DNA from: Paractinoplanes abujensis
GTDB lineage: Bacteria > Actinomycetota > Actinomycetes > Mycobacteriales > Micromonosporaceae
Direction of reading: 5' to 3'
Assembly (NCBI RefSeq): GCF_014204895.1
Contig: NZ_JACHMF010000001.1
Location: 4,402,001-4,466,000 of the forward strand
Length of the DNA stretch: 64,000 nt
Each line of letters opens with the position of its first letter. The first letter of the stretch is position 1. Below the pieces are notes generated by a model. That model did no database searches. It was not told where the DNA came from and saw nothing but the letters and a program-made list of their open reading frames with translations. Positions 1 through 8,113 of the stretch are shown here, piece after piece. The position numbers and the translations under genes are program-made.

Positions 1-277
1 AGCTCTTAGCAAGACGAGCCCGTGCCATGTGACGGCGGCGAACGTCGACTGTTGCCGGCGGCGAACGCTCGGCGGGGTCTGTGCAGCCCAGCCGTGCTTC
101 CGCGGCGATGCCAGCCGGTGATGTGGTCATTCACGACGTGCTGGCGACCGTGTGCTGCACGTGCACCACATCGTCAACCGAGGCGGGAAGCCCTGACCCC
201 GCTCACCCGTCGTGACGAGGCAACACGCATCGCGCTGTGGTCGCTCCGGCCGTGTAGTCGCGCGCTAGGTTTCAGTC
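1..277. other. no convincing gene
   Basis: I see no convincing gene here. A short rightward frame and a short leftward frame that runs off the left edge are open, but neither has a recognisable domain, a ribosome-binding site or a typical actinomycete protein composition. It may be the intergenic end of a gene outside the window or decayed DNA. Confidence 0.4.
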
Positions 278-565
278 ATGACTCCTCGCCGGTCGTGCCC
301 TGAGTGCGGCCAGGACTGGGTTCGACTTCTCCGTTTCAAGGATGATGGTTCGCGGTTCTTCGTTTGTCCGGAGTGCGACTCGCTGTGGTGGTCCGAGCGG
401 TCAGTCGGGGTCGAGCGTCCCTTCGATCTGGATGAGGTCCTGGCCGGACGGTTGAACGTCGTGGGCAACCCCTGGGTGGACCGCGTCTGGGACGACGTGA
501 TGGAGCCCGTTCCGGCGTCCGGCTCCACCCACGGCGGAGCCGCAGGGCCTTCCTCGCATCCGTGA
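278..565 (+). CDS. small zinc-ribbon protein
   Basis: This encodes a 95-aa protein with two CPEC knuckles (about residues 8-11 and 31-34) spaced as in a rubredoxin-like zinc ribbon, so it probably binds one structural zinc. The region between them (RLLRFKDDGSRFFVC) and the following WWSER stretch look like a compact beta-rich fold. The last 20 residues are low complexity. No catalytic residues are visible and I know no specific function. Such free-standing zinc ribbons are often annotated as hypothetical proteins. The ATG at 278 is preceded by a weak AGG about 7 nt upstream. The gene stands alone, facing the cyclic-di-GMP gene at 703-1965. Confidence 0.7.
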   Translation: MTPRRSCPECGQDWVRLLRFKDDGSRFFVCPECDSLWWSERSVGVERPFDLDEVLAGRLNVVGNPWVDRVWDDVMEPVPASGSTHGGAAGPSSHP

Positions 566-702
566 TCTGAGGACCGGTCCGCGATGGCGCCGGCACTGCC
601 GCTCGGTTCGCGGCACATCCGGAGAATGGGCGAACGTGACCCCATCCATGCCGGTCTCGCGCAGGTGAGGCCCGGGGTTTCTGACCCCCGCCGCGCCGGC
701 CG

Positions 703-1965
703 TCAGCCCGCCGGGGTCAGCAGGGCCTCGTTCGCGAGGAACAGCGGGATCGCGCGGGCCGGCTGGGGGACGGCGTAGTGGAAGCCCATGCCCTGCCGGT
801 AACCGAGGTCGTGCAGCTTCTCGGCCTGCGCGGCGCTCTCCACCGCCTTGGCCACGGCCACGACGCCCAGCTCGGCGGCGAGCGCGGCGACGGCCCGGGC
901 CACAGCGGCCTGCCGCGGCGAGGTGATGATCTGCTCGGTCATCGAGCCGTGCAGCTTGATCACGTCGATCGGCGCGTTCGCCAGCGCGGGCAGCGACCCC
1001 GGACCGGAGCCGAAATCGTCGAGCGACACCCGTACGCCCTGGGCCCGCACCGCGCGCAGCGTCTCGAGCACGGTCGCCTCGGCCAGCGCGTCCTCGGTCA
1101 CCTCGACGATCAGCCGGTCCGGCTCGGGCACCGTACGGGCCACCTCGTCGGCGAAACCGGGCTCGCGCAGCTGGTGGGCGCTGACGTTGACGTACGTCTC
1201 GGGCCAGTCGGGGCCCTGCTGGCGGCACGCCTCGGCCAGCATCCAGCGGCCCAGCGGCACGATCAGCCCGCTGCGCTCGGCGACCGGGATGAAATCGCCC
1301 GGCATGATCGGCCCCCGGTCGGGGTGCTGCCAGCGGGCGAGCGCCTCCAGACCGGTCAGGCTGCCCTCGCCCTGGCTTCTTTCACCGAGGCGCACGATGG
1401 GCTGGTAGACCAGCTCCAGCTGACCACCCTCGACAGCTTCGTGCAGCCCGTCGAGCAGGGCCGCCTGGTCGCCGAAGCGGCGCTTCAAGCCCGACTCGTA
1501 GTGCGACGGCCGGCCCCGGCCGCGCGTCTTGGCCACCCGCACCGCCATGTCGGCCTTGCTCAACAGGTCGCCACCGGTGTCACCGGGCACCCCGCAGGCC
1601 ACACCGAGCGCGGCCCGCGCCGACACCGGGCGGCCGTCGACGTCGATCGGGCTGTCCAGCGCGACCTGGACACGGTCGGCCAGCTCCTCCAGCGCGGACC
1701 CGGCGATCTCGGGCGCGAGCACTGCGAACTGGTCACCGCCGAGCCGCCCGACCACGTCACCCTCGCGCACACTGTCGCGCAGCGTCCCCACCACAGCGGC
1801 CAGGATGCGGTCGCCCACGACGTAGCCGAGCACGTCGTTGACGCCGCTGAAGTTGCGAAGGTCGACCACGAGCACGGCGGGCGGATGGCCCCGCTCGAAC
1901 CCGGCGGCGACCTCGTCCAGGCGACGGATGAACTCCACGCGGCCGAGCACGCTTTCGTCTCCCAC
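703..1965 (-). CDS. degenerate GGDEF-EAL protein (cyclic-di-GMP effector?)
   Basis: A soluble protein of about 420 aa with an N-terminal GGDEF domain and a C-terminal EAL domain, and no transmembrane or PAS segment. The cyclase signature is RLGGDQF, with Gln replacing a metal-binding Glu. The inhibitory RxxD site (REGD, five residues before it) is kept. In the EAL half, LEALARW, NVSAHQL, EVTEDAL and LDDFGSG are present. The usual AEGVE is AKAVE and the usual K-I-D is K-L-H. The cyclase is therefore probably dead and the phosphodiesterase weak or dead. A receptor role for cyclic-di-GMP is inferred. The GTG at 1965 is chosen because the frame upstream reads into low-complexity DNA. The start is uncertain. 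Confidence 0.85.
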   Translation of the reverse strand: MGDESVLGRVEFIRRLDEVAAGFERGHPPAVLVVDLRNFSGVNDVLGYVVGDRILAAVVGTLRDSVREGDVVGRLGGDQFAVLAPEIAGSALEELADRVQVALDSPIDVDGRPVSARAALGVACGVPGDTGGDLLSKADMAVRVAKTRGRGRPSHYESGLKRRFGDQAALLDGLHEAVEGGQLELVYQPIVRLGERSQGEGSLTGLEALARWQHPDRGPIMPGDFIPVAERSGLIVPLGRWMLAEACRQQGPDWPETYVNVSAHQLREPGFADEVARTVPEPDRLIVEVTEDALAEATVLETLRAVRAQGVRVSLDDFGSGPGSLPALANAPIDVIKLHGSMTEQIITSPRQAAVARAVAALAAELGVVAVAKAVESAAQAEKLHDLGYRQGMGFHYAVPQPARAIPLFLANEALLTPAG

Positions 1966-2109
1966 AGCGCGTAGTATCGCCCGCTCCCCCGCCACCGGTG
2001 GCCGGAACGGGCCGATCCCGCCGCCGTCACGGCCGCTCCACCATCCCGCGACCACTCCACGCTCCGCTATTCCGCCCCCTGGACGCCTCGCCCCGCCCCG
2101 CCTACCGCG

Positions 2110-2576
2110 CCCTCACGCCGCGCCCCGGGCTGCCGCGCCACCATCCCGCTGTGCCCCCGGCCCGCCGCGCCACCATCGCGCCGCACCCTCGGCCCACCGC
2201 GCCGCCATCCCGCCCCTGTCAACGCCGCGCCCCCGGCCTGCCGGGCCGCGATCCCGCCGCGCCGCCGACCCACCGCGCCACCATCCCGCCCTCTTAACGC
2301 CGCGCCCCCGACCCACCGCGCCGCCATCCGCCGCACCCCCGGCCCACCGCGCCGCCATCCCGCCCTCCTGACGCCGCACCCCCGACCCACCGCGCCACCA
2401 TCCCGCCCTCCTGACGCCGCACCCCCGACCCACCGCGCCACCATCCCGCCCCCTTGACGCCGCACCCCCGACCCACCGCGCCACCATCCCGCCCCCTTGA
2501 CGCGCACCCCGGCCCACCGCGCCGCCATCCCGCCCTCTTAACGCCGCGCCCCGCCACCTCGCCGCCATCCCGCCAT
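2110..2576. repeat. tandem minisatellite, 31- and 43-bp units
   Basis: Twelve copies of a core resembling CCACCATCCCGCC recur. The ATCC starts are at 2143, 2174, 2207, 2251, 2283, 2326, 2357, 2400, 2443, 2486, 2527 and 2567. Spacings are therefore about 31 or about 43 bp, and three consecutive units at 2357-2486 are exactly 43 bp apart. The linker reads GACGCCGCACCCCCGACC or close variants. Because 43 is not a multiple of three, the array stays open in several frames on both strands (Ala/Pro/Arg- or Gly/Arg-rich). I read this as a consequence of the repeat, not as coding. The stretch from 1966 to 2777 holds no other feature I can support. Confidence 0.85.
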
Positions 2577-2795
2577 CGCCCCGTCGGCCCCACCCGCTTT
2601 ACGCCCCCGCCATCCGTGCCCACCACCACGCCGTCCCGCTCGCCAATGAACGCGCCTACACCAATTGCATCAAGGCCGCCGTTCAGTGCCGAACATGAAT
2701 GATCGAACGGCTTTTTCAAATGCCGCCACGAAGGGCTGGAGATCAGCGTGATCGACTACTGACATTGTGCTGAGGGGGTGCGGGATAATCGTTGC

Positions 2796-3479
2796 ATGGG
2801 CCGTCAGATGTCTTTGTTTGGCCGGGCCGAAATTGCGGAAATGCGAGATCGGACCAAGGCGCGCAACTATTCGCCGAGCAGTGACGATTTTCGGCGTGAG
2901 CATGCGCGCCGCCGGGCGTGGGGATTGCGGCGGCGCCATGAGGAGAAGCTGCGTTGGGTGCGGAGCAGTGGCCGGGCCACGTTCACTGACCTCGCGGATC
3001 CGGTATGGCCCTCGGAGTCGGCGCAGCCCGCGCCTCCCGAAGCTCCAGCGCAGCCCACGCCCGCAACAGTTCCAGCGCAAGTCACGCCTCCCGAAGCTCC
3101 AGCGCGGCCCACGCCCGCAGCAATTCAGCGCGGGTCGCGGTTCCCCAAACTTCAGCACAGCCCACGCCTGCAACAGCTCCAGCGCGGGTTGCTCCTCCCG
3201 AAACTCCAGCGCCGCCTGCAACAGCTCCAGCTCATGTCTTCCGAAACCCCGGGGCAGACCGCACCTGCAGCGGCTCCAGCTCAGCCCACATCCCCGGAGC
3301 TGCGGCGCAGCACGCACCGGCAGCGCCATCGGCTACGACTCCACGGGCCGCAACTCGGCGCTGCTGCATTCGCGGCATGTGTTCGACGGTGGCGGGGTGT
3401 TCGCGCAGCCAGCGCAGCGTGGTGGTCAAACCCGTGGCGGATCGCGCAGTGTTCGGAGCTTGCGCGCGGCGGGTTTTGA
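2796..3479 (+). CDS. hypothetical protein, basic N-terminus then Pro-rich repeats; frame probably broken
   Basis: The first 60 residues look like a real protein: a conserved-looking MSLFGRAEIAEMRDRTKARN segment followed by an Arg-rich helix. A proline/alanine repeat (PPEAPAQPTPAT type) then starts near 3025. Near 3130 the repeat continues in another frame (VPQTSAQPTPATAP...). Comparing repeat units (ttccagcgc against ttcagcgc) suggests loss of one C. The original protein was probably longer and this reading is truncated or scrambled after about residue 110. Starts at GTG 2778, ATG 2796 and ATG 2808 are all possible. I do not recognise a function. The stretch from 3480 to 3755 may hold the rest of the decayed gene, but I can assign nothing there. 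Confidence 0.45.
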   Translation: MGRQMSLFGRAEIAEMRDRTKARNYSPSSDDFRREHARRRAWGLRRRHEEKLRWVRSSGRATFTDLADPVWPSESAQPAPPEAPAQPTPATVPAQVTPPEAPARPTPAAIQRGSRFPKLQHSPRLQQLQRGLLLPKLQRRLQQLQLMSSETPGQTAPAAAPAQPTSPELRRSTHRQRHRLRLHGPQLGAAAFAACVRRWRGVRAASAAWWSNPWRIAQCSELARGGF

Positions 3480-3755
3480 TTTCGTGGTGGTCAAGGTGGC
3501 ACTCGATGCCCTTGTCAGGCGGCGGGCTGGTGCAACTCATCATGCTTTGATCAGGGCCGCAAGAACGAAGAAGCGACCATGGGGTGGAGGAGTGCAGGCC
3601 ATTTCGCTGCGTCGAGGCCCGGAAGATGAAGAAAGCGAACAGGCGGATGAGCGCCACTCATTGTGCTGTGCTCGAGGCCGGGACAGAAAGAAATTCATTG
3701 GGCTGCCGTGAAATGAGGGGTGAGCCGGCGGGGCGGGTGGCGGGAGTTGAACAGG

Positions 3756-6044
3756 TCAGGCGACCGGGGCCGGGAGCATGCGGGATTCGATCTCGGTGGC
3801 GGTGGCGGGGCGGCCGAAGAGGTAGCCCTGGGCCAGGGAGTAGCCGGCGGCGTGCAGGCGGTTGGCCTGGTCCTCGGTTTCGACGCCTTCGGCGACGGCT
3901 TCGATGCGCAGGCCGTTGGTGAAGCCGATCAGGTGTTCCACGATCACCGCGCCGGCGTGGTCGGCTGCGGCGCCGCTGACGAACGACTTGTCGACCTTGA
4001 GGACGTCGACGGGGACCGTGAGCAGCAGGCTGAGCGACGACTGGCCGGTGCCGAAGTCGTCCAGCGCCACCCGCAGGCCCCGTTCGCGCAGTTCGCGGAC
4101 TGCTTCGAGGGGGGCGCCGGCCTCCAGCACGGCTGTCTCGGTGACCTCCAGCAGCAGCGCGGCGCGGTCCACGCCCGTACGGGCCAGGATGTCCTCGACC
4201 TCGGCCACGAAACCGGGCTCGGCGAGCTGGCGGGCGGAGACATTGATGCTGATCTTCGCGGGGGCCTGCGCCCCGAAGCGGCGCTGCCACTCGGCGGCCT
4301 GACGGCAGGCGGATTCGAGCACCCAGCGGCCGATCTCGACGATCCGGGCGTTGCGTTCGGCCAGCGGGATGAAGACGTCCGGCGAGACCAGGCCGTGCTC
4401 GGGGTGACGCCAGCGCAGCAGCACCTCGACGCCCGCGGCGCGGCCGTGCGGCAGCTCCACGATCGGCTGGAACAGCAGGAAGAATTCGTCGCGGTCGAGG
4501 GCGCCCAGCAGGTCGGTGCTGAGCCGGGCGGTCCGCTGGGCCTGCTCGTCCATCTCGGCGTCGAACCAGTGCCGCCGGTCACCGCCGCGGGCCTTCGCCT
4601 CGTACATGGCCACGTCGGCCCGGCGCAGCAGGTCGGAACCTTCGTCGCCGGGGCGGGCGGTGGTCACGCCGATGCTGGCCACGCTGCGCACCCCGGCGCC
4701 GAGCCGCGGCGACTCGCGCAGGCCGGTCAGCACCCGGTCGAGGATCTCGTCGACGCCGCGGTCGGTGACGTCGCGCAGCACGATCGTGAACTCGTCGCCG
4801 CCGAGCCGCGCCACCACGCCTTCGCTGCCCACGGCGGCCCGCAGGCGGCGGCTGACCACCATCAGCAGCGCATCGCCGGTGGTGTGGCCGAGCCGGTCGT
4901 TGACGCTTTTGAAGTCGTCCATGTCGAGCAGCGCCACGTGGAACTCGGCCCGCGTGGCCAGCAGCACGTCGACGGTCTCCTCGAACAGCGCGCGGTTGCC
5001 GACACCGGTCAGCGGGTCGTGGGTCGCCTGGTACGAAAGCTGGTCCTGGGTTTCACGCAGACGGTTGAGGCTGGTGTCGACGGTGGTCCACAGGCGGCGG
5101 TTCTCGCGCAGCGCGTACAGCTGGCGCAGCATGACCAGCACCGTGAGGACGGCCGTGCTGATCCGTACGCCGGTGCTGTCGCCCGCCGAGAGCAGCAGCG
5201 CGTCCATGGCGGCCACGGCGATGTACGGCACCACGCTGATCCGCCGGGCCTGGCGGGGCCGCGGCGCCCGGGCCCGGCTCCGCGCCTGGATCTCGGCCGC
5301 GAGCACCAGGCCCAGCGAGCCGACCGGGATGGCGATGAAACTGGAGGACAGGTACGGATGGCCGGCCAGGAACGGGGACAGGCCGCCGAACACGCCGCTG
5401 AGGGCGCTGCCCGCCGACAGCACGTGCAGGGCGCGGCGGTCGAGCCGGCCCGCACCGGCGAACGCCACCTTGACCAGCGTGACCACGGCGACGAACCCGA
5501 CCGACACCATGATCAGTACGGGTTCGGCCGACCGGGACTCGGCGATCCACTCCTGGTGGTCACGGATCGAGAACTGCCAGACGAACGCGCCCCCGGCCAC
5601 CAGCACGACGCACGAGTCGAGCAGGAACCGCACCCAGTCGCCGCGGGTCCGCTGCCAGGACGGCAACCGCAGCAGCGCCCAGATGACCATGCCCATGGTG
5701 GCCAGGTACCAGCTCAGCGTGACCAGCCCGATGCGCTGGGACGGCTGCGGACCGCCCAGCGCGTCGAAAGCGTTGGAGACCACGCCGCCGACGTAGAACG
5801 AGGCGGCCAGGGCGAGATGCCGCCAGAAGCGGCGCGTGCCGGCGTCGAGGGTTTCCGAACCGGAGACCTTCCAGCTCGCGTACGCGGCCAGGGCCGCGCT
5901 GGCCACCGGCGGGAGCCAGCCCAGGATCGGCACCGACCATTCGTGCCCGAGGCCGATGAGCAGCCACGCGACACCGGCCAGCACGAGCAGCGCACCGGCC
6001 GCCCCGAGGGCGTTCCGGCGCAGCCCCAGCCTCGCCTGCTCCAA
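3756..6044 (-). CDS. membrane GGDEF-EAL (EVL) bifunctional cyclic-di-GMP protein
   Basis: A 762-aa membrane protein with about eight hydrophobic segments in residues 1-330, a short linker, a GGDEF domain (RLGGDEF intact, residues about 350-505) and an EAL-type domain (about 520-760). The EAL signature reads EVLLRW, but NVSARQL, EVTETAV, LDDFGTG, LKVDKSF and AEGVETEDQ are intact, so phosphodiesterase activity is plausible. The RxxD inhibitory site is absent. The start is TTG at 6044, supported by GGAGGA six bases upstream. It is divergent from the PAS-GGDEF gene at 6165 across only 120 bp. The membrane part probably senses an extracellular or membrane signal, but I recognise no known sensor family. 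Confidence 0.92.
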   Translation of the reverse strand: MEQARLGLRRNALGAAGALLVLAGVAWLLIGLGHEWSVPILGWLPPVASAALAAYASWKVSGSETLDAGTRRFWRHLALAASFYVGGVVSNAFDALGGPQPSQRIGLVTLSWYLATMGMVIWALLRLPSWQRTRGDWVRFLLDSCVVLVAGGAFVWQFSIRDHQEWIAESRSAEPVLIMVSVGFVAVVTLVKVAFAGAGRLDRRALHVLSAGSALSGVFGGLSPFLAGHPYLSSSFIAIPVGSLGLVLAAEIQARSRARAPRPRQARRISVVPYIAVAAMDALLLSAGDSTGVRISTAVLTVLVMLRQLYALRENRRLWTTVDTSLNRLRETQDQLSYQATHDPLTGVGNRALFEETVDVLLATRAEFHVALLDMDDFKSVNDRLGHTTGDALLMVVSRRLRAAVGSEGVVARLGGDEFTIVLRDVTDRGVDEILDRVLTGLRESPRLGAGVRSVASIGVTTARPGDEGSDLLRRADVAMYEAKARGGDRRHWFDAEMDEQAQRTARLSTDLLGALDRDEFFLLFQPIVELPHGRAAGVEVLLRWRHPEHGLVSPDVFIPLAERNARIVEIGRWVLESACRQAAEWQRRFGAQAPAKISINVSARQLAEPGFVAEVEDILARTGVDRAALLLEVTETAVLEAGAPLEAVRELRERGLRVALDDFGTGQSSLSLLLTVPVDVLKVDKSFVSGAAADHAGAVIVEHLIGFTNGLRIEAVAEGVETEDQANRLHAAGYSLAQGYLFGRPATATEIESRMLPAPVA

Positions 6045-6164
6045 TGTCGTTCCTCCGGATCCCGTACGGCGGTGGTTCGAGAGTCCTCATCGGCGCGGCG
6101 CGGGGGTTCCTGCAGCAAAGTTTCCTGCAAACCTCGTCGGCTCACCTGTGGGGGAAGGCTGCCG

Positions 6165-8000
6165 ATGAGAGCCTGTATGAGAGACCTCGCCCGCAGGTCC
6201 GACCCCGTCCTGGCCGGGCTCGCGGCGGTCAGCGTCGCCATCGTGCTCTGGTTCCTGGCCGGCCCCGGCGGCGCGACCACGTCGTGGGGGGTGCAGACCT
6301 GCCTCGACCTGCTCATGGCGGTCTTCGCGGGGCGGATGGTCCGGGCCACCGCCGGTCAGCGGCACGCGCGCCGGTTCTGGCGGGCCGTGCTGTTCGCCGG
6401 CGTGACGTGCGGGCTCGGCGACGGCTACCAGACCGTCCTCACCGTTGTCCACGGCGCGAACCACCAGCCCAGCCCCGTCCAGACCGGCCTGGTCGTGCTG
6501 GGGATGGTCACCGTGGTGTTCACGATGCTGTTCCACCCGCTCGGCGGCACCGGACGCCGGCGTCTGCGGCTGTGGCTCGACGCGACGACCGTGCTCACCG
6601 CGGTCATCGTCTTCCTCTGGTACTTCGTGCTGGCCCGGGTCGTGACCGACGGCGACACCACCGAGCTGATCGGCGCGGTCGCCACCTCCGCGGTCATGGT
6701 GCTGATCACCGTCGGCCTGCTCAAGCTCCTGCTCAGCGGCACCGCCCCGTTCGACCGCGGCCCCGGCCTCGTGGCCAGCCTGGGTGTGGCCGGCACGGCC
6801 GTCGCGGCCTCCACCGTCACCCTGCTCACCGGCACCGACGACCCCGGCGTCATCTACGCCGCCCAGCTCGTGCCGTGCCTGCTCATGCCGGTCGGCATGC
6901 GCTACCAGGAGCTGCGGATGCGCCGGCGCAGCGCCGAGGCCCGCGACTCCGGGCGGCGGGCCAGCCGGCTCCCGTACGTGGCCGTCGCCGCCGTCCAGCT
7001 GCTCCTGCTGGCCGCCCTGGCCGGCCGCGGTGGCGACCTGCAGATGTGGGGCGTCACGATCGGCGCGGTGGCCATCACCGCGCTGGTGCTGAGCCGGCAG
7101 AGCGCCGCCTTCACCGACATCGAACGGCTGACCGACGAGATCGACCGCAGCCGCGAATGGTTCCGGTCGCTGCTGCAGCACTCCTCCGACGTCACGCTCG
7201 CGGTGGGCCGGGACGGTTCGGTGGGCTTCACCACCCCGGCCGTGCACAAGGTGCTGGGCATCGAGTCCGCGGAGCTCTACGGCACGGCGCTGGCCGACCT
7301 GGTGCACCCCGACGACGTGCCGACCCTGCGCGAGCTGCTGGCCCGGCTGGCCGCGCAGCCCGGCGCCGAGGCCGACGCGCAGATGCGGCTGCGGCACACC
7401 GACGGGTCGTACCGGTGGTTGCAGGTTGTCGGCGTCGACCTCACCGGTAACCCCCGTGTGAACGCGATCGTCTTCAACGCCCGCGACGTCACCGAGGCCC
7501 GGGCCCTGCACGACGAGCTGCGCCACCAGGCCACCCACGACGCGCTGACCGGGCTGGCCGACCGCAGCCTGCTCGAGCAGCGGCTCGCCGGGCTGCCCGA
7601 CGGCCAGGTCAGCGTGCTGCTGATCGACCTCGACGGGTTCAAGCCGATCAACGACCGGTACGGCCACCACGCCGGCGACCAGGTGCTGATGGCCGTGGCC
7701 GAGCGGCTCACCACATGGACCCCCGGGCACGGCCTGGCGGTGCGTCTCGGTGGTGACGAGTTCGCCGTGCTGCTGCCCGGTTCCGACGGTGCGGCGGCGG
7801 CTGACCGGGCCGAGCAGATCGCGCTGGCCGTGGCGGAACCCGTACGGCTGCCGGACGGCCGGGAGGTGACGGTCGGCGCCAGTGTCGGCGTGGCCACGGG
7901 CGCCCCCGGCGACGCGACGCAGCTGCTCAAGGACGCCGATGCCGCGATGTACCGCAGGAAGGCCCGCCGCACCGGATCGGCGCTGGCCCCGGTCCGCTGA
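6165..8000 (+). CDS. membrane PAS-GGDEF diguanylate cyclase
   Basis: A 611-aa protein with eight to nine predicted membrane segments in the first about 310 residues, a PAS domain (about 325-435, with HPDDVPTLRELL and a PAC-like YRWLQVVGVDLTG) and a C-terminal GGDEF domain (RLGGDEFAVLL intact). There is no RxxD inhibitory site and no EAL domain, so it is probably a cyclase that makes cyclic-di-GMP in response to a signal read by the membrane or PAS part. The ATG at 6165 follows GGGGGAAGG with good spacing. The membrane halves of this protein and of the divergent neighbour at 3756-6044 look alike in layout (segment, loop and PYVAVAA-type motif before the last helices), which suggests related sensor modules. 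Confidence 0.92.
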   Translation: MRACMRDLARRSDPVLAGLAAVSVAIVLWFLAGPGGATTSWGVQTCLDLLMAVFAGRMVRATAGQRHARRFWRAVLFAGVTCGLGDGYQTVLTVVHGANHQPSPVQTGLVVLGMVTVVFTMLFHPLGGTGRRRLRLWLDATTVLTAVIVFLWYFVLARVVTDGDTTELIGAVATSAVMVLITVGLLKLLLSGTAPFDRGPGLVASLGVAGTAVAASTVTLLTGTDDPGVIYAAQLVPCLLMPVGMRYQELRMRRRSAEARDSGRRASRLPYVAVAAVQLLLLAALAGRGGDLQMWGVTIGAVAITALVLSRQSAAFTDIERLTDEIDRSREWFRSLLQHSSDVTLAVGRDGSVGFTTPAVHKVLGIESAELYGTALADLVHPDDVPTLRELLARLAAQPGAEADAQMRLRHTDGSYRWLQVVGVDLTGNPRVNAIVFNARDVTEARALHDELRHQATHDALTGLADRSLLEQRLAGLPDGQVSVLLIDLDGFKPINDRYGHHAGDQVLMAVAERLTTWTPGHGLAVRLGGDEFAVLLPGSDGAAAADRAEQIALAVAEPVRLPDGREVTVGASVGVATGAPGDATQLLKDADAAMYRRKARRTGSALAPVR

Positions 8001-8113
8001 ACTGCCGAAAGACTCAGCCGTACGCCCTGAATCCCCCGTTCGGAGGGCCCTGCGGCGCGCGGATCCCCGGTAGCGTCGGCCCGGAACCTCGCCCCACCTG
8101 CAGGAAGAGCACC

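Noticed and set aside
22..303. Rightward 93-aa frame at the left edge
   Set aside because: It overlaps the better-supported zinc-ribbon gene, and its Arg/Pro/Cys-rich composition is not convincing.
2067..2719. Gly/Arg-rich leftward frames over the minisatellite
   Set aside because: The repeat length of 43 is not a multiple of three, so several frames stay open by chance. No ribosome-binding site or conserved domain is seen.
3232..3657. Leftward 141-aa frame over the decayed proline-repeat gene
   Set aside because: It reads partly like a protein (LTTTLRWLREHPATVEHM) but no family is recognised, and the start lacks a ribosome-binding site.
3720..6164. Long open rightward frame opposite the GGDEF-EAL gene
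   Set aside because: It is antisense to a well-supported gene, and its composition (His/Gln/Arg/Gly-rich) is the usual shadow of a high-GC gene. Only the part from 6165 is real.
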